NCBI RefSeq assembly: GCF_019797765.1
Contig: NZ_CP081862.1
Span: 1,364,001 to 1,428,000, forward strand
Direction: 5' to 3'
Source: Cellulomonas sp. C5510
GTDB lineage: Bacteria > Actinomycetota > Actinomycetes > Actinomycetales > Cellulomonadaceae
DNA: 64,000 bases
Shown here: positions 44,461 to 53,354 of the stretch, in pieces
Layout: each line of letters opens with the position of its first letter
Position numbering within the stretch: position 1 is the first letter of the stretch
Notes under the pieces: model-generated
Databases searched by the model: none
What the model was told of the DNA's origin: nothing
Seen by the model: the letters and a program-made list of their open reading frames with translations, nothing else
Position numbers and translations under genes: made by a program

Positions 44461-46437
44461 TCACCAGATGCGGACGCGCTGCTCCGGCGCGAGCCAGAGA
44501 CCGTCGCCGGGCTGCACGTCGAACGCCTCGGCGAACTCGTCGACGTTGCGCACCACGGCGTTGCACCGGACCTCGTCGGGGGAGTGCGGGTCGGTGGCGA
44601 GGCGGCGGATGACCTCCTCGTCGCGGCCCTTCGCGCGCCACACCTGCGCCCAGCCGAGGAACACCCGCTGCACGCCGGTCAGCCCGTCGACCACCGGCGC
44701 CTCGTCCAGCGGTCGGCCGAGCGAGATCCGGTACGCCCGCAGCGCGATGGACAGCCCGCCGAGGTCGCCGATGTTCTCGCCGATGGTCAGGGCGCCGTTG
44801 ACGTGGTGCGACCCCTGGAGCTGGGCCGGCGAGAAGCCGTCGTACTGGGCGACGAGCGCGGCCGTGCGCTTCTCGAACTCCGCCCGGTCGGTCTCGGTCC
44901 ACCAGTCCTCGAGGCGCCCCTGGCCGTCGTACTTCGAGCCCTGGTCGTCGAACCCGTGCCCGATCTCGTGGCCGATGACCGCGCCGATGCCGCCGTAGTT
45001 GACGGCGTCGTCCGCCTCGGCGTCGAAGAACGGCGGCTGCAGGATCGCGGCCGGGAACACGATCTCGTTCATGCCGGGGTTGTAGTACGCGTTCACGGTC
45101 TGCGGCGTCATGAACCACTCGTCGCGGTCGATGGGCCGGCCGATCTTGCGCAGCTCGAAGTCCTGCTCGAACGCGGACGCCCGGCGCACGTTGCCGACGA
45201 GGTCGTCCGCGCGCAGCTCGAGGCCGGAGTAGTCCCGCCACTTCACGGGGTAGCCGATCTTCGGCGTGAAGGCGTCGAGCTTCGCCAGCGCCTTGGCCTT
45301 CGTCTCCTCGCCCATCCAGTCGAGCCCGGTGATGGACTCGCGGTAGGCCTCGACGAGGTGCGCGACGAGCTGTTCCATCCGCTCCTTGTGGGACGGCGGG
45401 AAGTGCCGGGCGACGTACACCTCGCCGACCGCCTCGCCGAGCACGCCCTGCACCAGCGAGACGCCGCGCTTCCAGCGGTCCCGCAGCTCCTGGGCACCCG
45501 TGAGGGTGCGGCCGTGGAAGTCGAAGTTCGCCTCGACCAGCTCCGACGACAGGTACGGCGCCCGCGCGGTGGTCGCGTGGTACGCGAGCCAGGCCTGCCA
45601 CGACTCGACCGGCTCGGACGCCCACAGTGCCGCGAAGGCGGTCGCGAACGACGGCTCGCGGACGACGAGCGCGTCCAGGGCACCCTGCGGGGCGCCGAGC
45701 GCCCTCACCCACGCCTCCCAGTCGAAGCCCGGCGCGGCGGTCGCGAGCTCGGCGAGCGTCGTGGGGTTGTAGGTCAGGTCCGCGTCGCGGTCCTTGACGA
45801 CGTCCCAGTGGCCGGCGGCGAGCTGCGTCTCCAGCGCGACGACGCGCCCCGCGGCCTCGTCCGCTGCGGCCCCGTCGGTGGCCCACCCTCCCAGCCGCAG
45901 CATGCGCGCGACGTGCGGGCGGTAGGCCGCCAGCACGGCGGCGTACTGCTCGTCGCGGTAGTACGACTCGTCCGGCAGCCCGAGCCCGGACTGGTGCAGG
46001 TAGACGACGTAGCGCTCCGGGTCCTTGGCGTCGTTGTCGACCCAGAACGCGGTGGCGCCGGCGGCCCCGGTGCGCTGGAGCGAGCCGAGCACGTCGGTGA
46101 GGTCCTGCCGCGTGGCCGCGGCGGCGATCGCCGCCAGGTCGGGCCGCAGGGGCCCGACACCGGCGGCCTCGACGGCGTCGGTGTCCATGAAGCTGGCGTA
46201 GAGCGCGCCGATCTGCGCCTGCACGCCCGTGGCGTCCGGCGCCTCGCCGGCCTCCACGATGATGTCCCGGACCTGCTCCTCGGCCTGGTCGTGCAGGGCG
46301 CGGAACGACCCGTCCATGGCGCGGTCGGCGGGGATCACGTGCTCCGCCACCCAGCGGCCGTTGACGTACGCGTACAGGTCGTCCTGCGGGCGCACCGCGG
46401 GGTCGAAGGCCGAGGAGTCGATGCCGCTGCGGGTCAT
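44461..46437 (-). CDS. M13-family zinc metallopeptidase (neprilysin/PepO type)
   Basis: A 658-residue endopeptidase of the neprilysin family. The substrate-backbone motif is VNAYYNP, zinc ligands lie in VIGHEIGHGFDDQG, the third ligand in LTIGENIGDLGGLSIAL, and the terminal part CNAVVRNVDEFAEAFDV is typical. No signal peptide or membrane anchor precedes the domain (MTRSGIDSSAFDPAVRPQDDLYAYVNGRWV), so it acts in the cytosol, unlike eukaryotic neprilysin. It degrades oligopeptides. ATG at 46435-46437. It is divergent from rpiB, with 149 bases between. Confidence 0.96.
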   Translation of the reverse strand: MTRSGIDSSAFDPAVRPQDDLYAYVNGRWVAEHVIPADRAMDGSFRALHDQAEEQVRDIIVEAGEAPDATGVQAQIGALYASFMDTDAVEAAGVGPLRPDLAAIAAAATRQDLTDVLGSLQRTGAAGATAFWVDNDAKDPERYVVYLHQSGLGLPDESYYRDEQYAAVLAAYRPHVARMLRLGGWATDGAAADEAAGRVVALETQLAAGHWDVVKDRDADLTYNPTTLAELATAAPGFDWEAWVRALGAPQGALDALVVREPSFATAFAALWASEPVESWQAWLAYHATTARAPYLSSELVEANFDFHGRTLTGAQELRDRWKRGVSLVQGVLGEAVGEVYVARHFPPSHKERMEQLVAHLVEAYRESITGLDWMGEETKAKALAKLDAFTPKIGYPVKWRDYSGLELRADDLVGNVRRASAFEQDFELRKIGRPIDRDEWFMTPQTVNAYYNPGMNEIVFPAAILQPPFFDAEADDAVNYGGIGAVIGHEIGHGFDDQGSKYDGQGRLEDWWTETDRAEFEKRTAALVAQYDGFSPAQLQGSHHVNGALTIGENIGDLGGLSIALRAYRISLGRPLDEAPVVDGLTGVQRVFLGWAQVWRAKGRDEEVIRRLATDPHSPDEVRCNAVVRNVDEFAEAFDVQPGDGLWLAPEQRVRIW

Positions 46438-46586
46438 GGTCGGGGGACGTCCCTTCTGTCGGCGGGCGCGCGGGCGCGCGCCGGGGTCAGCCTAGGTCCC
46501 GCTGCCGGGGCGACGCCCGGCCGACCGCAGGGTGGCTCCGCGGGGCAGGCGCCCGCGCGACCTCCCGCGTGCGGCAGGATGGCCCC

Positions 46587-47039
46587 ATGCGTATCCATGT
46601 CGCCGCCGACCACGCCGGATTCGAGCTCAAGGTCGCGCTCGTCGAGCACCTGCGCGCCGGGGGGCACGACGTCGTCGACCACGGGGCCGCCGAGTACGAC
46701 CCGCAGGACGACTACCCGGCCGTGTGCTTCGCGGCCGGCGAGGCGGTCGTCGCGGACCCGGGCAGCCTCGGGGTCGTCATCGGGGGCTCGGGCAACGGCG
46801 AGCAGATCGCCGCGAACAAGGTCACGGGCGTCCGCGCCGCGCTCGCGTGGAACCTGGACACCGCGCGCCTGGGCCGCCAGCACAACGACGCGAACGTCGT
46901 CGCGATCGGCGCCCGCCAGCACTCGGTCGACGAGGCGCTGGAGCTCGTGGACGCGTTCGTCGCGGAGCCCTTCAGCCAGGACCCGCGGCACCAGCGCCGC
47001 ATCGACCAGCTCGCCGCCTACGAGGCCGCGCGCGCCTGA
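46587..47039 (+). CDS. rpiB: Ribose-5-phosphate isomerase B
   Basis: A 150-residue RpiB/LacAB-type isomerase interconverting ribose 5-phosphate and ribulose 5-phosphate. The phosphate-binding start is MRIHVAADHAGFELK. The active-site loop GGSGNGEQIAANK has Glu72 in place of the E. coli catalytic Cys, as in M. tuberculosis RpiB. LDTARLGRQHNDANVVAIGARQ holds the ring-opening His. The ATG at 46587 is preferred over one six codons upstream because the beta strand must start directly. A hairpin ends the gene. Confidence 0.95.
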   Translation: MRIHVAADHAGFELKVALVEHLRAGGHDVVDHGAAEYDPQDDYPAVCFAAGEAVVADPGSLGVVIGGSGNGEQIAANKVTGVRAALAWNLDTARLGRQHNDANVVAIGARQHSVDEALELVDAFVAEPFSQDPRHQRRIDQLAAYEAARA

Positions 47040-47047
47040 CGCCCCGT

Positions 47048-47080
47048 GCGTGCCCCCGGCCCGGCCGGCCGGGGGCACGC
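47048..47080. terminator. Terminator between rpiB and the acetyltransferase gene
   Basis: A perfect 14-bp stem (47048-47061 with 47067-47080) with a 5-base loop, nine bases after the rpiB stop, in a convergent gap. Confidence 0.8.
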
Positions 47081-47103
47081 GCGCTGCGAGCACCCGGGGG
47101 CGC

Positions 47104-48375
47104 TCAGAACACCCAGGGGCAGACCGGGGCGACGGGCCACCCGAAGGCGGCCGTCGCGCGGTGCAGCGCCTCGGCGCTCGCGGCCTCGACGAGGCCGGCG
47201 GCCGCCAGGGCGGTCAGGCTCCGGCCGCCGAGGTAGGCCGCGCCGAGCTCCCGGACGTCGAGCGTGAGGTCCGGGGCGTCACCGGTGCGCTCCACGCGCG
47301 CCGGGTGCGTGCCGTCCGCGACCGGGTCGCCCGTGACGAGCCGCCACGCCCCGTCGTTCCCGGGCAGCCGGGCGTCGCGCACGCCCAGCACCAGGTCGGC
47401 CGGAGCCGCGTACCGGCGCCCGGCGAGGGCCGCGGGCACGTCGAGCAGCCGCAGCCACAGGTTGTCGCTCAGCTTCGGCACCGCCCGGCGGGCGTCGACG
47501 AGCAGCGCGAGCAGCGGGTCGTCCACGGCGAGCATCCCCGAGTTCACGGTCGTCGTCAGGTCGAGGTCCAGCAGGAACGACCACAGGCGGTGCGCCGCGG
47601 GCGCGTCGACCGCCGCGGCCGCGCGTACGTGGACGGTGTACTCCGCGCCGCCGTCGCCCCACGTCTCCGTGCGGCGCAGGATCGCGTACGCGCGCGGAGC
47701 CCCCGCCGCGTCGTGCACGGTCGCCAGGCGCGCCTGCTCGCCGCCGCGGCGCCACGCCGGCGGGTCGACGACGGCGATGCGCCGCAGGGTGTCCGATCCG
47801 CGCTGCAGCCACCCGGGCCGTCCCCGCCCGGCGGCGGCGTGCACGTCCGCCACGAGGCCCTCGTGCCGGTCGGCGTCCAGGGTGGTGAAGCGCACGGTCA
47901 GCGCGTCGGACCCGCGGACGTCGCGCAGGGCGGCGCCGCGCGGCAGCGTGAGCCGGACGTCGTCGCACGCGGACCCGTAGCCGAAGCGGCCGTAGATCCC
48001 GGGCTCGGCGGCGAAGAGCGCGGACACGACCTCGCCGCGGCGCGCCGAGCGCTCGTGGTGCGCGGCGATCATCGCGGTGAGCAGCCCGCGGCGACGGTGG
48101 TCGGGGCGCACACCGACCCAGGTGAGGCCGGCGCACGGCAGCTCGCCGCCCGGGACGGGCAGGTCGAACGCGTACGAGCCGTGCACCGCGACGATCTCGT
48201 CGGCGGCGTCCGCGACGGCGACGGCTCGCTCCAGCGGCACGGTGAACGGCACCGCCGCCAGGGTCTCGGCGTCCTGCGCCGGTTCGGCGAACGCCATGGC
48301 GTCGAGCGCCCGGAACTCGGGGAGGCGGTCGGAGGTGATCTCGGTCAGGCGGTAGCCCTCGGGTGCGCTGGTCAT
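47104..48375 (-). CDS. Eis-like GNAT N-acetyltransferase
   Basis: A 423-residue protein with the Eis architecture: an N-terminal GNAT domain, a second GNAT-like domain and a C-terminal SCP2-like domain. The acetyl-CoA site is WVGVRPDHRRRGLLTAMIAAH (about residues 86-106). IYGRFGYGSACDDVRLTL and the SCP part TLDVRELGAAYLGGRSLTALAAAGLV fit. It ends in WVF, so the C-terminal Phe carboxylate could act as general acid/base, as in Eis. Eis proteins form hexamers and acetylate amines, including aminoglycosides; the natural substrate here is unknown. ATG at 48373-48375. Confidence 0.92.
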   Translation of the reverse strand: MTSAPEGYRLTEITSDRLPEFRALDAMAFAEPAQDAETLAAVPFTVPLERAVAVADAADEIVAVHGSYAFDLPVPGGELPCAGLTWVGVRPDHRRRGLLTAMIAAHHERSARRGEVVSALFAAEPGIYGRFGYGSACDDVRLTLPRGAALRDVRGSDALTVRFTTLDADRHEGLVADVHAAAGRGRPGWLQRGSDTLRRIAVVDPPAWRRGGEQARLATVHDAAGAPRAYAILRRTETWGDGGAEYTVHVRAAAAVDAPAAHRLWSFLLDLDLTTTVNSGMLAVDDPLLALLVDARRAVPKLSDNLWLRLLDVPAALAGRRYAAPADLVLGVRDARLPGNDGAWRLVTGDPVADGTHPARVERTGDAPDLTLDVRELGAAYLGGRSLTALAAAGLVEAASAEALHRATAAFGWPVAPVCPWVF

Positions 48376-48471
48376 GGGCCCATCCTGACCGCGGGTGCGG
48401 GGCAGGGCACGCCGTTTTCCGGCCCGGCGCGGCTCTGCCGGCGGCCGCGGCGGGCTGGATACCCTCGCGGG

Positions 48472-49587
48472 ATGAACCCGAGCGACGCCCCGGCCCCGCG
48501 GCGGTCGCGTCCGCGCCGGGCCCCGGGCGTGCCGGACCGGGTCCGCCGGGTGCTGCTGCGCTGGGGGCTCGGGTCGCAGGGGGCGCTGACGCTGCTGCTG
48601 GTCGGCCTGACGCTGCTGGCGTCCGCCGGCATCGTGCTGGCCCGGCCCTGGTTCCCGCCGTCGACCTTCGTGCTCATCGAGCTGCTCGGCGCGTTCCTGC
48701 TGCGGCTGCGCGGCATGGTGGTGCTGTGCGCCGCGATCGTCGTGCAGGTGCTGGGCATCCCGCTGGCCGGGCTGGGGGTGTTCACGCCGGGGACGTTCGT
48801 GCTGCAGGGCGTCGCGGTCGCGGCCGTGCTGGCGTTCGCGACGCAGCGGGAGCGGCTGGGGCTGCAGGGCGCGCCGGGCGGCCTCATGATCGTCGACCTG
48901 CGCGACCGCCTCGCGGCGCACGGCGTGGTGCCGGCGCTGCCGGACGGCTGGTCCGTGCAGACGGCGCTGCGGTCCGCCCACCGGGAGGCGTTCTCCGGTG
49001 ACTTCGTCGTGACGGCCACCCGGGAGCACGGCCGCGTGCTCGAGCTCGTGCTGGTGGACGTCTCCGGCAAGGGCCAGGGCGCGGGCGTGCGCTCGCTGCA
49101 GCTCTCCGGGGCGCTCGCGGGGCTGGTGGGGCACCTCGAGAGCGCGGACTTCCTGCCCGCCGCGAACGCGTACCTGCTGGGCCAGGCGTGGGACGAGGGG
49201 TTCGCGAGCGCCGTGCACCTGTCGGTCGACCTGGGGACGGGCGACTACGAGGTGGCGTCCGCGGGGCACCTGCCGCCGGTGCACCTGCACTCCGGGTCGG
49301 GGGTGGTGGAGCTGCTCACCGTGCCGGGCGGCCCGGTGCTGGGCGTCGTCGAGGGCGCGTGCTTCGGGCGGACGCGGGGCCGCATCGAGCCGGGCGACGC
49401 CCTGCTGCTGTACACCGACGGGCTGGTCGAGACGCCGGGCGGTGACCTCGACCTGGGCATCGACCGGCTCCGTGGCGCCGCGGAGGACGTGCTCGCGACG
49501 CGGCGCGGGGGAGCGGACGACGTGATCGCGCGGATCGGCGCGAGCGAGGGCGACGACCGGGCGCTCGTCCTGGTGCGCCGGGACTGA
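48472..49587 (+). CDS. Membrane-bound PP2C-type serine phosphatase (SpoIIE domain)
   Basis: A 371-residue regulator. Residues about 35-125 contain three or four membrane spans (ALTLLLVGLTLLASAGIVLA, FVLIELLGAFLLRL, MVVLCAAIVVQVLGIPLAGL, FVLQGVAVAAVLAFA). The SpoIIE/PP2C domain spans about 160-370 with EAFSGDFVV, the metal ligands in LVDVSGKGQGAG, SAGHLPPVHL and LLYTDGLVETPG. It probably dephosphorylates an anti-anti-sigma factor in a partner-switching stress pathway, though no such partner is adjacent. A -10-like GGATAC lies at 48456-48461. The next gene starts five bases after its stop. Confidence 0.92.
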   Translation: MNPSDAPAPRRSRPRRAPGVPDRVRRVLLRWGLGSQGALTLLLVGLTLLASAGIVLARPWFPPSTFVLIELLGAFLLRLRGMVVLCAAIVVQVLGIPLAGLGVFTPGTFVLQGVAVAAVLAFATQRERLGLQGAPGGLMIVDLRDRLAAHGVVPALPDGWSVQTALRSAHREAFSGDFVVTATREHGRVLELVLVDVSGKGQGAGVRSLQLSGALAGLVGHLESADFLPAANAYLLGQAWDEGFASAVHLSVDLGTGDYEVASAGHLPPVHLHSGSGVVELLTVPGGPVLGVVEGACFGRTRGRIEPGDALLLYTDGLVETPGGDLDLGIDRLRGAAEDVLATRRGGADDVIARIGASEGDDRALVLVRRD

Positions 49588-49592
49588 CGGCC

Positions 49593-49934
49593 GTGGACGA
49601 GGACTACCTGGAGGCGGTGCTGGACGTCGTGGGGGCGATCCCGCCGGGGCGCGCGATGACGTACGGGCTGGTGGCCGAGGTGGTGCAGGACCGCCTCGTC
49701 GCCGCAGGGCTGCCCGCCCGCGGCGGACCGCGGCAGGTGGGCCGGGTCATGGCGCGCGGCGGCAGCGGGGTGCCCTGGTGGCGGGTGGTGAACGCGGCCG
49801 GGTCCCCGCCCGCGCACCACGCCCTGGCGGCCCTGGGCCGGTTGCGGGCGGAGGGCACCCCGCTGACCGCGGACGGTACGCGCGTCGCGCTGCGGCGCGC
49901 GGTGTGGTTCCCCGACGACCCGCCCGGCGGCTGA
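49593..49934 (+). CDS. Alkyltransferase-like protein (ATL; MGMT family)
   Basis: A 113-residue protein with the DNA-binding domain of O6-alkylguanine-DNA alkyltransferase. It has IPPGRAMTYGLVAEVVQDRL, RQVGRVMARGG and the active-site segment VPWWRVVNAAG, where MGMT has PCHRV. The acceptor Cys is replaced by Trp, so it cannot remove alkyl groups itself but should bind alkylated DNA and hand it to nucleotide excision repair. GTG at 49593 lies five bases after the phosphatase stop, so they share a transcript, an odd pairing. Its end faces the ABC permease gene. Confidence 0.9.
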   Translation: MDEDYLEAVLDVVGAIPPGRAMTYGLVAEVVQDRLVAAGLPARGGPRQVGRVMARGGSGVPWWRVVNAAGSPPAHHALAALGRLRAEGTPLTADGTRVALRRAVWFPDDPPGG

Positions 49935-49942
49935 GCGGGCGG

Positions 49943-51583
49943 TCAGCCCCGCAGGTCCCGCCTCCGCACTGCGGCCAGGGCACCGGCCGTCAGCGCGACC
50001 GCGACCGCCGTCAGGGCGGCCAGCGGCGCGAGGTCCAGCGCGGCGGCCGGCATGGCCGGGACCAGCCCGAACGGCGCGAGGTCCAGCACCGAGTCCGGCA
50101 GCCCGAGCACCGGCCCGTACACCCCGACGACCACCGAGGCGACCAGCAGCGCCCACCCCGGCCACGCCGGTGACCCGGTGCCGTGCAGCAGGGCGGCGAG
50201 CGCGGCGAACGCCGCGACGACCGGCAGGTGCGCGAGCGAGGCGAGGGTGCACGCGGTCACCGCGCCGTCGACCGCTCCCGCCGCCCCGAGGCCGAGACCC
50301 AGGCCGCTCGCCAGCAGCAGCACGGTCGCCCCCGCGACGGCGACGCCGAGCTGTGCGCCCAGCCACGCGCGCCGGTCGACGGCCGCCGCGAGCACGGCGG
50401 ACGCCCGGCCGTCGGTCTCCTCGCGGCGCAGCCGCCCGACGACCGTGACCGCGTGCACGGCGACCGCCATGGCCAGGATCCCCAGGAACGTCGACACGGT
50501 GCCCAGCACGAGGTCGTCGCCGCCGGTGGACCCGAACGCCTGCGCGAGCTGCGGCTGGTCCGCGAAGCTGTCGACGATGCCCTGCGTCATCGAGCCGGTC
50601 AGCGCGGCGAAGGCGAACAGGGAGGCCGCCCACCAGGCGAGCCCCGCCCGCTCGAGGCGTGCCGCGAGGCCCACCGGACCGGCCAGCGAGCGGGAGGCGC
50701 GGGCGGCCCCGCGGCGCTCGGGGACGAGCCCGGCGCCGACGTCCCGGCGCACGGCGAGCGCGGTCGCGACGGCGAGCAGCACCGCGGCGGCGGCGACGTG
50801 CAGCAGCAGCGGCCACCACCGCAGGTCGACGAACGCCCGCGTCTGCTGGGCCCAGCCGACGGGGGACGCCCACGAGAGCGCGCTGCCGCCGGTCCGTCGC
50901 GCGTCGCCGACACCGCGGAGCAGGAACGCGAGGGCGAGGACGGCGCCCGCCGATCCGCTGGCGGCGCGGGCACCGGTGGTGAGCTGCGCGGTCACGGCGG
51001 CGACCGTGCCGAACGTGACGCCGACCGCCGCGACGCCGAGGGCGACGGCGGCGCTGTCGCGCGCGTCGAGGCCGTTCGCCGTCAGCGCGCCCAGCAGCCC
51101 CACCGCCACCGCGGCGTCCGCGACGAGCATGACGGCGAGCGCGGCGGCGAGGGGTGCGGCGCGGCCGACGACCCCGGCGCGCACCAGGTCTGTGCGCCCG
51201 TCCTCCTCCTCCGCGCGGGTGTGCCGGACGACCAGGAGGATCGACATGAGGGCGGCGGCCACGGCGAGCATGCCGAGCACCTCGTTGGCGATCATCACGC
51301 CGAACGTGTAGTCGTCGAGCCCGTACCCGGGGCCCGTCAGGAGGGCACCGGACGGCTCGCGCATGATCGCGGCGCGGGTCCGGCGGGCGGCGGCGTCCGG
51401 GTAGACGGTCGGCACCACGGCGCCGAAGTACGCCACGAGCCCGCCGAGGGACAGCGTCCACACCCCGATCCGGACGCGGTCCCGCCGGAGGGCGAACCGG
51501 GTGAGGTGACCCGCCCCGGCGAGCGGGCCGCCGGGCGCGGGTCCCGTGCGGCGGGGCCGGGTCGCGGCGGTCGCGGCGGTCAC
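49943..51583 (-). CDS. ABC-2 type exporter permease
   Basis: A 546-residue membrane protein with about twelve spans in two halves, like the large permeases of polyketide or antibiotic exporters (tetronasin type). Examples are [41 protein letters not shown], the central [29 protein letters not shown], which is a family hallmark, and C-terminal [23 protein letters not shown]. It works with the ATPase encoded directly upstream. GTG at 51581-51583 overlaps the ATPase stop (GTGA). The long open frame upstream is a shadow. Confidence 0.9.
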   Translation of the reverse strand: MTAATAATRPRRTGPAPGGPLAGAGHLTRFALRRDRVRIGVWTLSLGGLVAYFGAVVPTVYPDAAARRTRAAIMREPSGALLTGPGYGLDDYTFGVMIANEVLGMLAVAAALMSILLVVRHTRAEEEDGRTDLVRAGVVGRAAPLAAALAVMLVADAAVAVGLLGALTANGLDARDSAAVALGVAAVGVTFGTVAAVTAQLTTGARAASGSAGAVLALAFLLRGVGDARRTGGSALSWASPVGWAQQTRAFVDLRWWPLLLHVAAAAVLLAVATALAVRRDVGAGLVPERRGAARASRSLAGPVGLAARLERAGLAWWAASLFAFAALTGSMTQGIVDSFADQPQLAQAFGSTGGDDLVLGTVSTFLGILAMAVAVHAVTVVGRLRREETDGRASAVLAAAVDRRAWLGAQLGVAVAGATVLLLASGLGLGLGAAGAVDGAVTACTLASLAHLPVVAAFAALAALLHGTGSPAWPGWALLVASVVVGVYGPVLGLPDSVLDLAPFGLVPAMPAAALDLAPLAALTAVAVALTAGALAAVRRRDLRG

Positions 51584-52497
51584 GACGACGCCCCGGCACC
51601 GGCGGCGCTGCGGCCGTACTGCTCGACGAACAGCTGCTCCAGCGAGGGCGGCGCGGTGGTCAGGGCGGTCAGCCCGAGTGACGCCAGCGTGGCGGTGACG
51701 GGGGAGAGCGCCTCGGCGTCGACCGACAGGTGCACCGTCCGGCCGTCCACCCGCACGTCGTGCGTCCCGGGCAGCGACGCGACCGCGCCGGGGTCGCCGG
51801 TGACGGTGGCGGTGACCGTCGTGCGGTGCAGGTGGCGCAGCCCGGACAGCGTGCCGGACTGCACCGCGCGCCCGTCGCGGATGATCGTCACGCGGTCGCA
51901 GAGCCGCTCGACCTCCGCGAGGATGTGCGACGAGAGCAGGACGGTGCGGCCCTCGTCGCGTGCGCGGACGATGCACTGCTGGAACACGAGCTCCATGAGC
52001 GGGTCCAGGCCGGCTGTCGGCTCGTCCAGCACCAGCAGCTCCACGTCGGAGGCGAGCGCGGCGACCAGCGCGACCTTCTGGCGGTTGCCCTTGGAGTAGG
52101 TGCGGGCCCTCTTCGTGGGGTCGAGGTCGAACGCGTCCAGGAGCTCGGCCCGTCGCGCCGGGTCCGCGCCGCCCCGCAGCCGGGTGAGCAGGTCGATCGC
52201 CTCCCCGCCGGTGAGCTTCGGCCACAGCGTCACGTCGCCCGGCACGTACGCCAGCCGACGGTGCAGCGCGACCGCGTCGGACCAGGCGTCCCCGCCGAGC
52301 AGCCGCACCGTGCCGGCGTCGGCGCGCAGCAGCCCGAGCAGCACGCGGATGGTCGTGGACTTGCCGGCCCCGTTGGGGCCCAGGAACCCGTGCACCTCGC
52401 CGGCCTCGACCCGCAGGTCGAGCTCGTCGAGCGCGCGCACGGGGCCGAAGGACTTGGTGAGCCGGACGACGTCGATCACAGCGGGCACGGGGATCAC
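51580..52497 (-). CDS. ABC exporter ATP-binding protein
   Basis: A 305-residue DrrA/CcmA-type ATPase. Walker A is [20 protein letters not shown] (about residues 39-58), the Q-loop region is [18 protein letters not shown], the signature is [16 protein letters not shown] (with SKGN instead of LSGG, as usual in this subgroup), Walker B is [13 protein letters not shown] and the switch is [13 protein letters not shown]. The C-terminal 75 residues form the regulatory domain of drug exporters. It is the second gene of the tetR-ATPase-permease operon, 23 bases after tetR. The cargo is unknown. Confidence 0.93.
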   Translation of the reverse strand: MIPVPAVIDVVRLTKSFGPVRALDELDLRVEAGEVHGFLGPNGAGKSTTIRVLLGLLRADAGTVRLLGGDAWSDAVALHRRLAYVPGDVTLWPKLTGGEAIDLLTRLRGGADPARRAELLDAFDLDPTKRARTYSKGNRQKVALVAALASDVELLVLDEPTAGLDPLMELVFQQCIVRARDEGRTVLLSSHILAEVERLCDRVTIIRDGRAVQSGTLSGLRHLHRTTVTATVTGDPGAVASLPGTHDVRVDGRTVHLSVDAEALSPVTATLASLGLTALTTAPPSLEQLFVEQYGRSAAGAGASS

Positions 52498-52520
52498 GGG
52501 CTTTCGTCGCGGGGAGGGGT

Positions 52521-53198
52521 TCAGGCGGCGGGTGGGGTCGGGGCCGGCGCTCCGGGCGGCGCGTGGCCGGCCTGCCGGCGGTACGCGTCGAGGAGGGCCG
52601 GGTCGGTGAGCAGGCCCTGCGTGTAGAGCTCGAGCGCGGGCAGGGCGGCTGCGTCGGCGTACGCGCGCAGGGCGGGGCCGAGCCCCTCGGGGCCGACCGG
52701 GTGGAGGCTGAGGTGGACGAGCAGGGCGCCGATGCCGCTGAGCGCGAGCCAGCGGGCGCGGGCGGCCTCGTCGAGGCTGGGCCGGACGGTGCCGGCGGCG
52801 ACGCCGTCCTCGAGGTAGCGGCGCGTGTCGGCGACGAACGACTCGAGGAAGCCGCGGGCGAGGCCCTCCCCGTCCTGCAGGCTGCGGACCACGTACGCGG
52901 CGAGCGGCGCGAAGGACTCGACCTGCGCCATCTTCAGGAGCACCGCGTCGGCGCCGGCCGGCCCGAGCGTCTCGGTCTTGTGCGCCGCGATCGTGGCGAG
53001 GACGTGGGCGTCGCAGGCCTCGCGCAGCCCCTGCTTGCTGCCGAAGTGGTGCAGCACGAGCGCGGGGCTGACCCCGGCGTCCTGCGCGACGGTGCGCACG
53101 CCCGTCCGGAAGCCGTCGCGCCCGAACCGGAGGATCGCGGCGTCCCGGATGCGGGCGCGGGCGGTGAGGTCGTCCGGGTCCGCAGCGGCTGAACGCAT
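52521..53198 (-). CDS. TetR-family repressor of the ABC exporter operon
   Basis: A 225-residue TetR regulator. The HTH has [55 protein letters not shown] (about residues 11-65). The rest is a helical ligand domain. ATG at 53196-53198 is chosen rather than one 12 codons upstream, because the perfect palindrome CTGAAC-GCAT-GTTCAG includes this ATG and would act as operator over the start. As the first gene of the exporter operon it should repress itself and the exporter until a toxic ligand appears. Confidence 0.92.
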   Translation of the reverse strand: MRSAAADPDDLTARARIRDAAILRFGRDGFRTGVRTVAQDAGVSPALVLHHFGSKQGLREACDAHVLATIAAHKTETLGPAGADAVLLKMAQVESFAPLAAYVVRSLQDGEGLARGFLESFVADTRRYLEDGVAAGTVRPSLDEAARARWLALSGIGALLVHLSLHPVGPEGLGPALRAYADAAALPALELYTQGLLTDPALLDAYRRQAGHAPPGAPAPTPPAA

Positions 53199-53204
53199 GT
53201 TCAG
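53189..53204 (-). promoter_or_regulatory. Operator palindrome over the tetR start codon
   Basis: Perfect inverted repeat CTGAAC-GCAT-GTTCAG. The start codon lies in its centre. A further GTTCAG half-site is at 53219-53224. Position and symmetry fit autorepression by the TetR protein. Confidence 0.65.
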
Positions 53205-53277
53205 GATGCTAGACGCCCGTTCAGCGGGGTGCAACGACCGGTGGACGGCGACGCGGATCGCCGCCCACCCGGGGACG

Positions 53278-53314
53278 CCGCGAGGGCGGGCCGTCGTGCG
53301 GCCCGCCCTCGCGG
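53278..53314 (-). terminator. Terminator after the MFS gene
   Basis: A 15-bp perfect stem (53278-53292 with 53300-53314) with a 7-base loop. It is 40 bases downstream of the MFS stop and separates that gene from the tetR operon. Confidence 0.82.
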
Positions 53315-53354
53315 TGCGACCGTCGCGGCCGGTGCGTGGCCGCGACCGGGTGGC

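Noticed and set aside
44584..49587. A 1667-codon plus-strand frame
   Set aside because: It is antisense to the M13 peptidase and acetyltransferase genes. Only its end, from 48472, is a real gene (the PP2C phosphatase). High GC removes stop codons from shadow frames.
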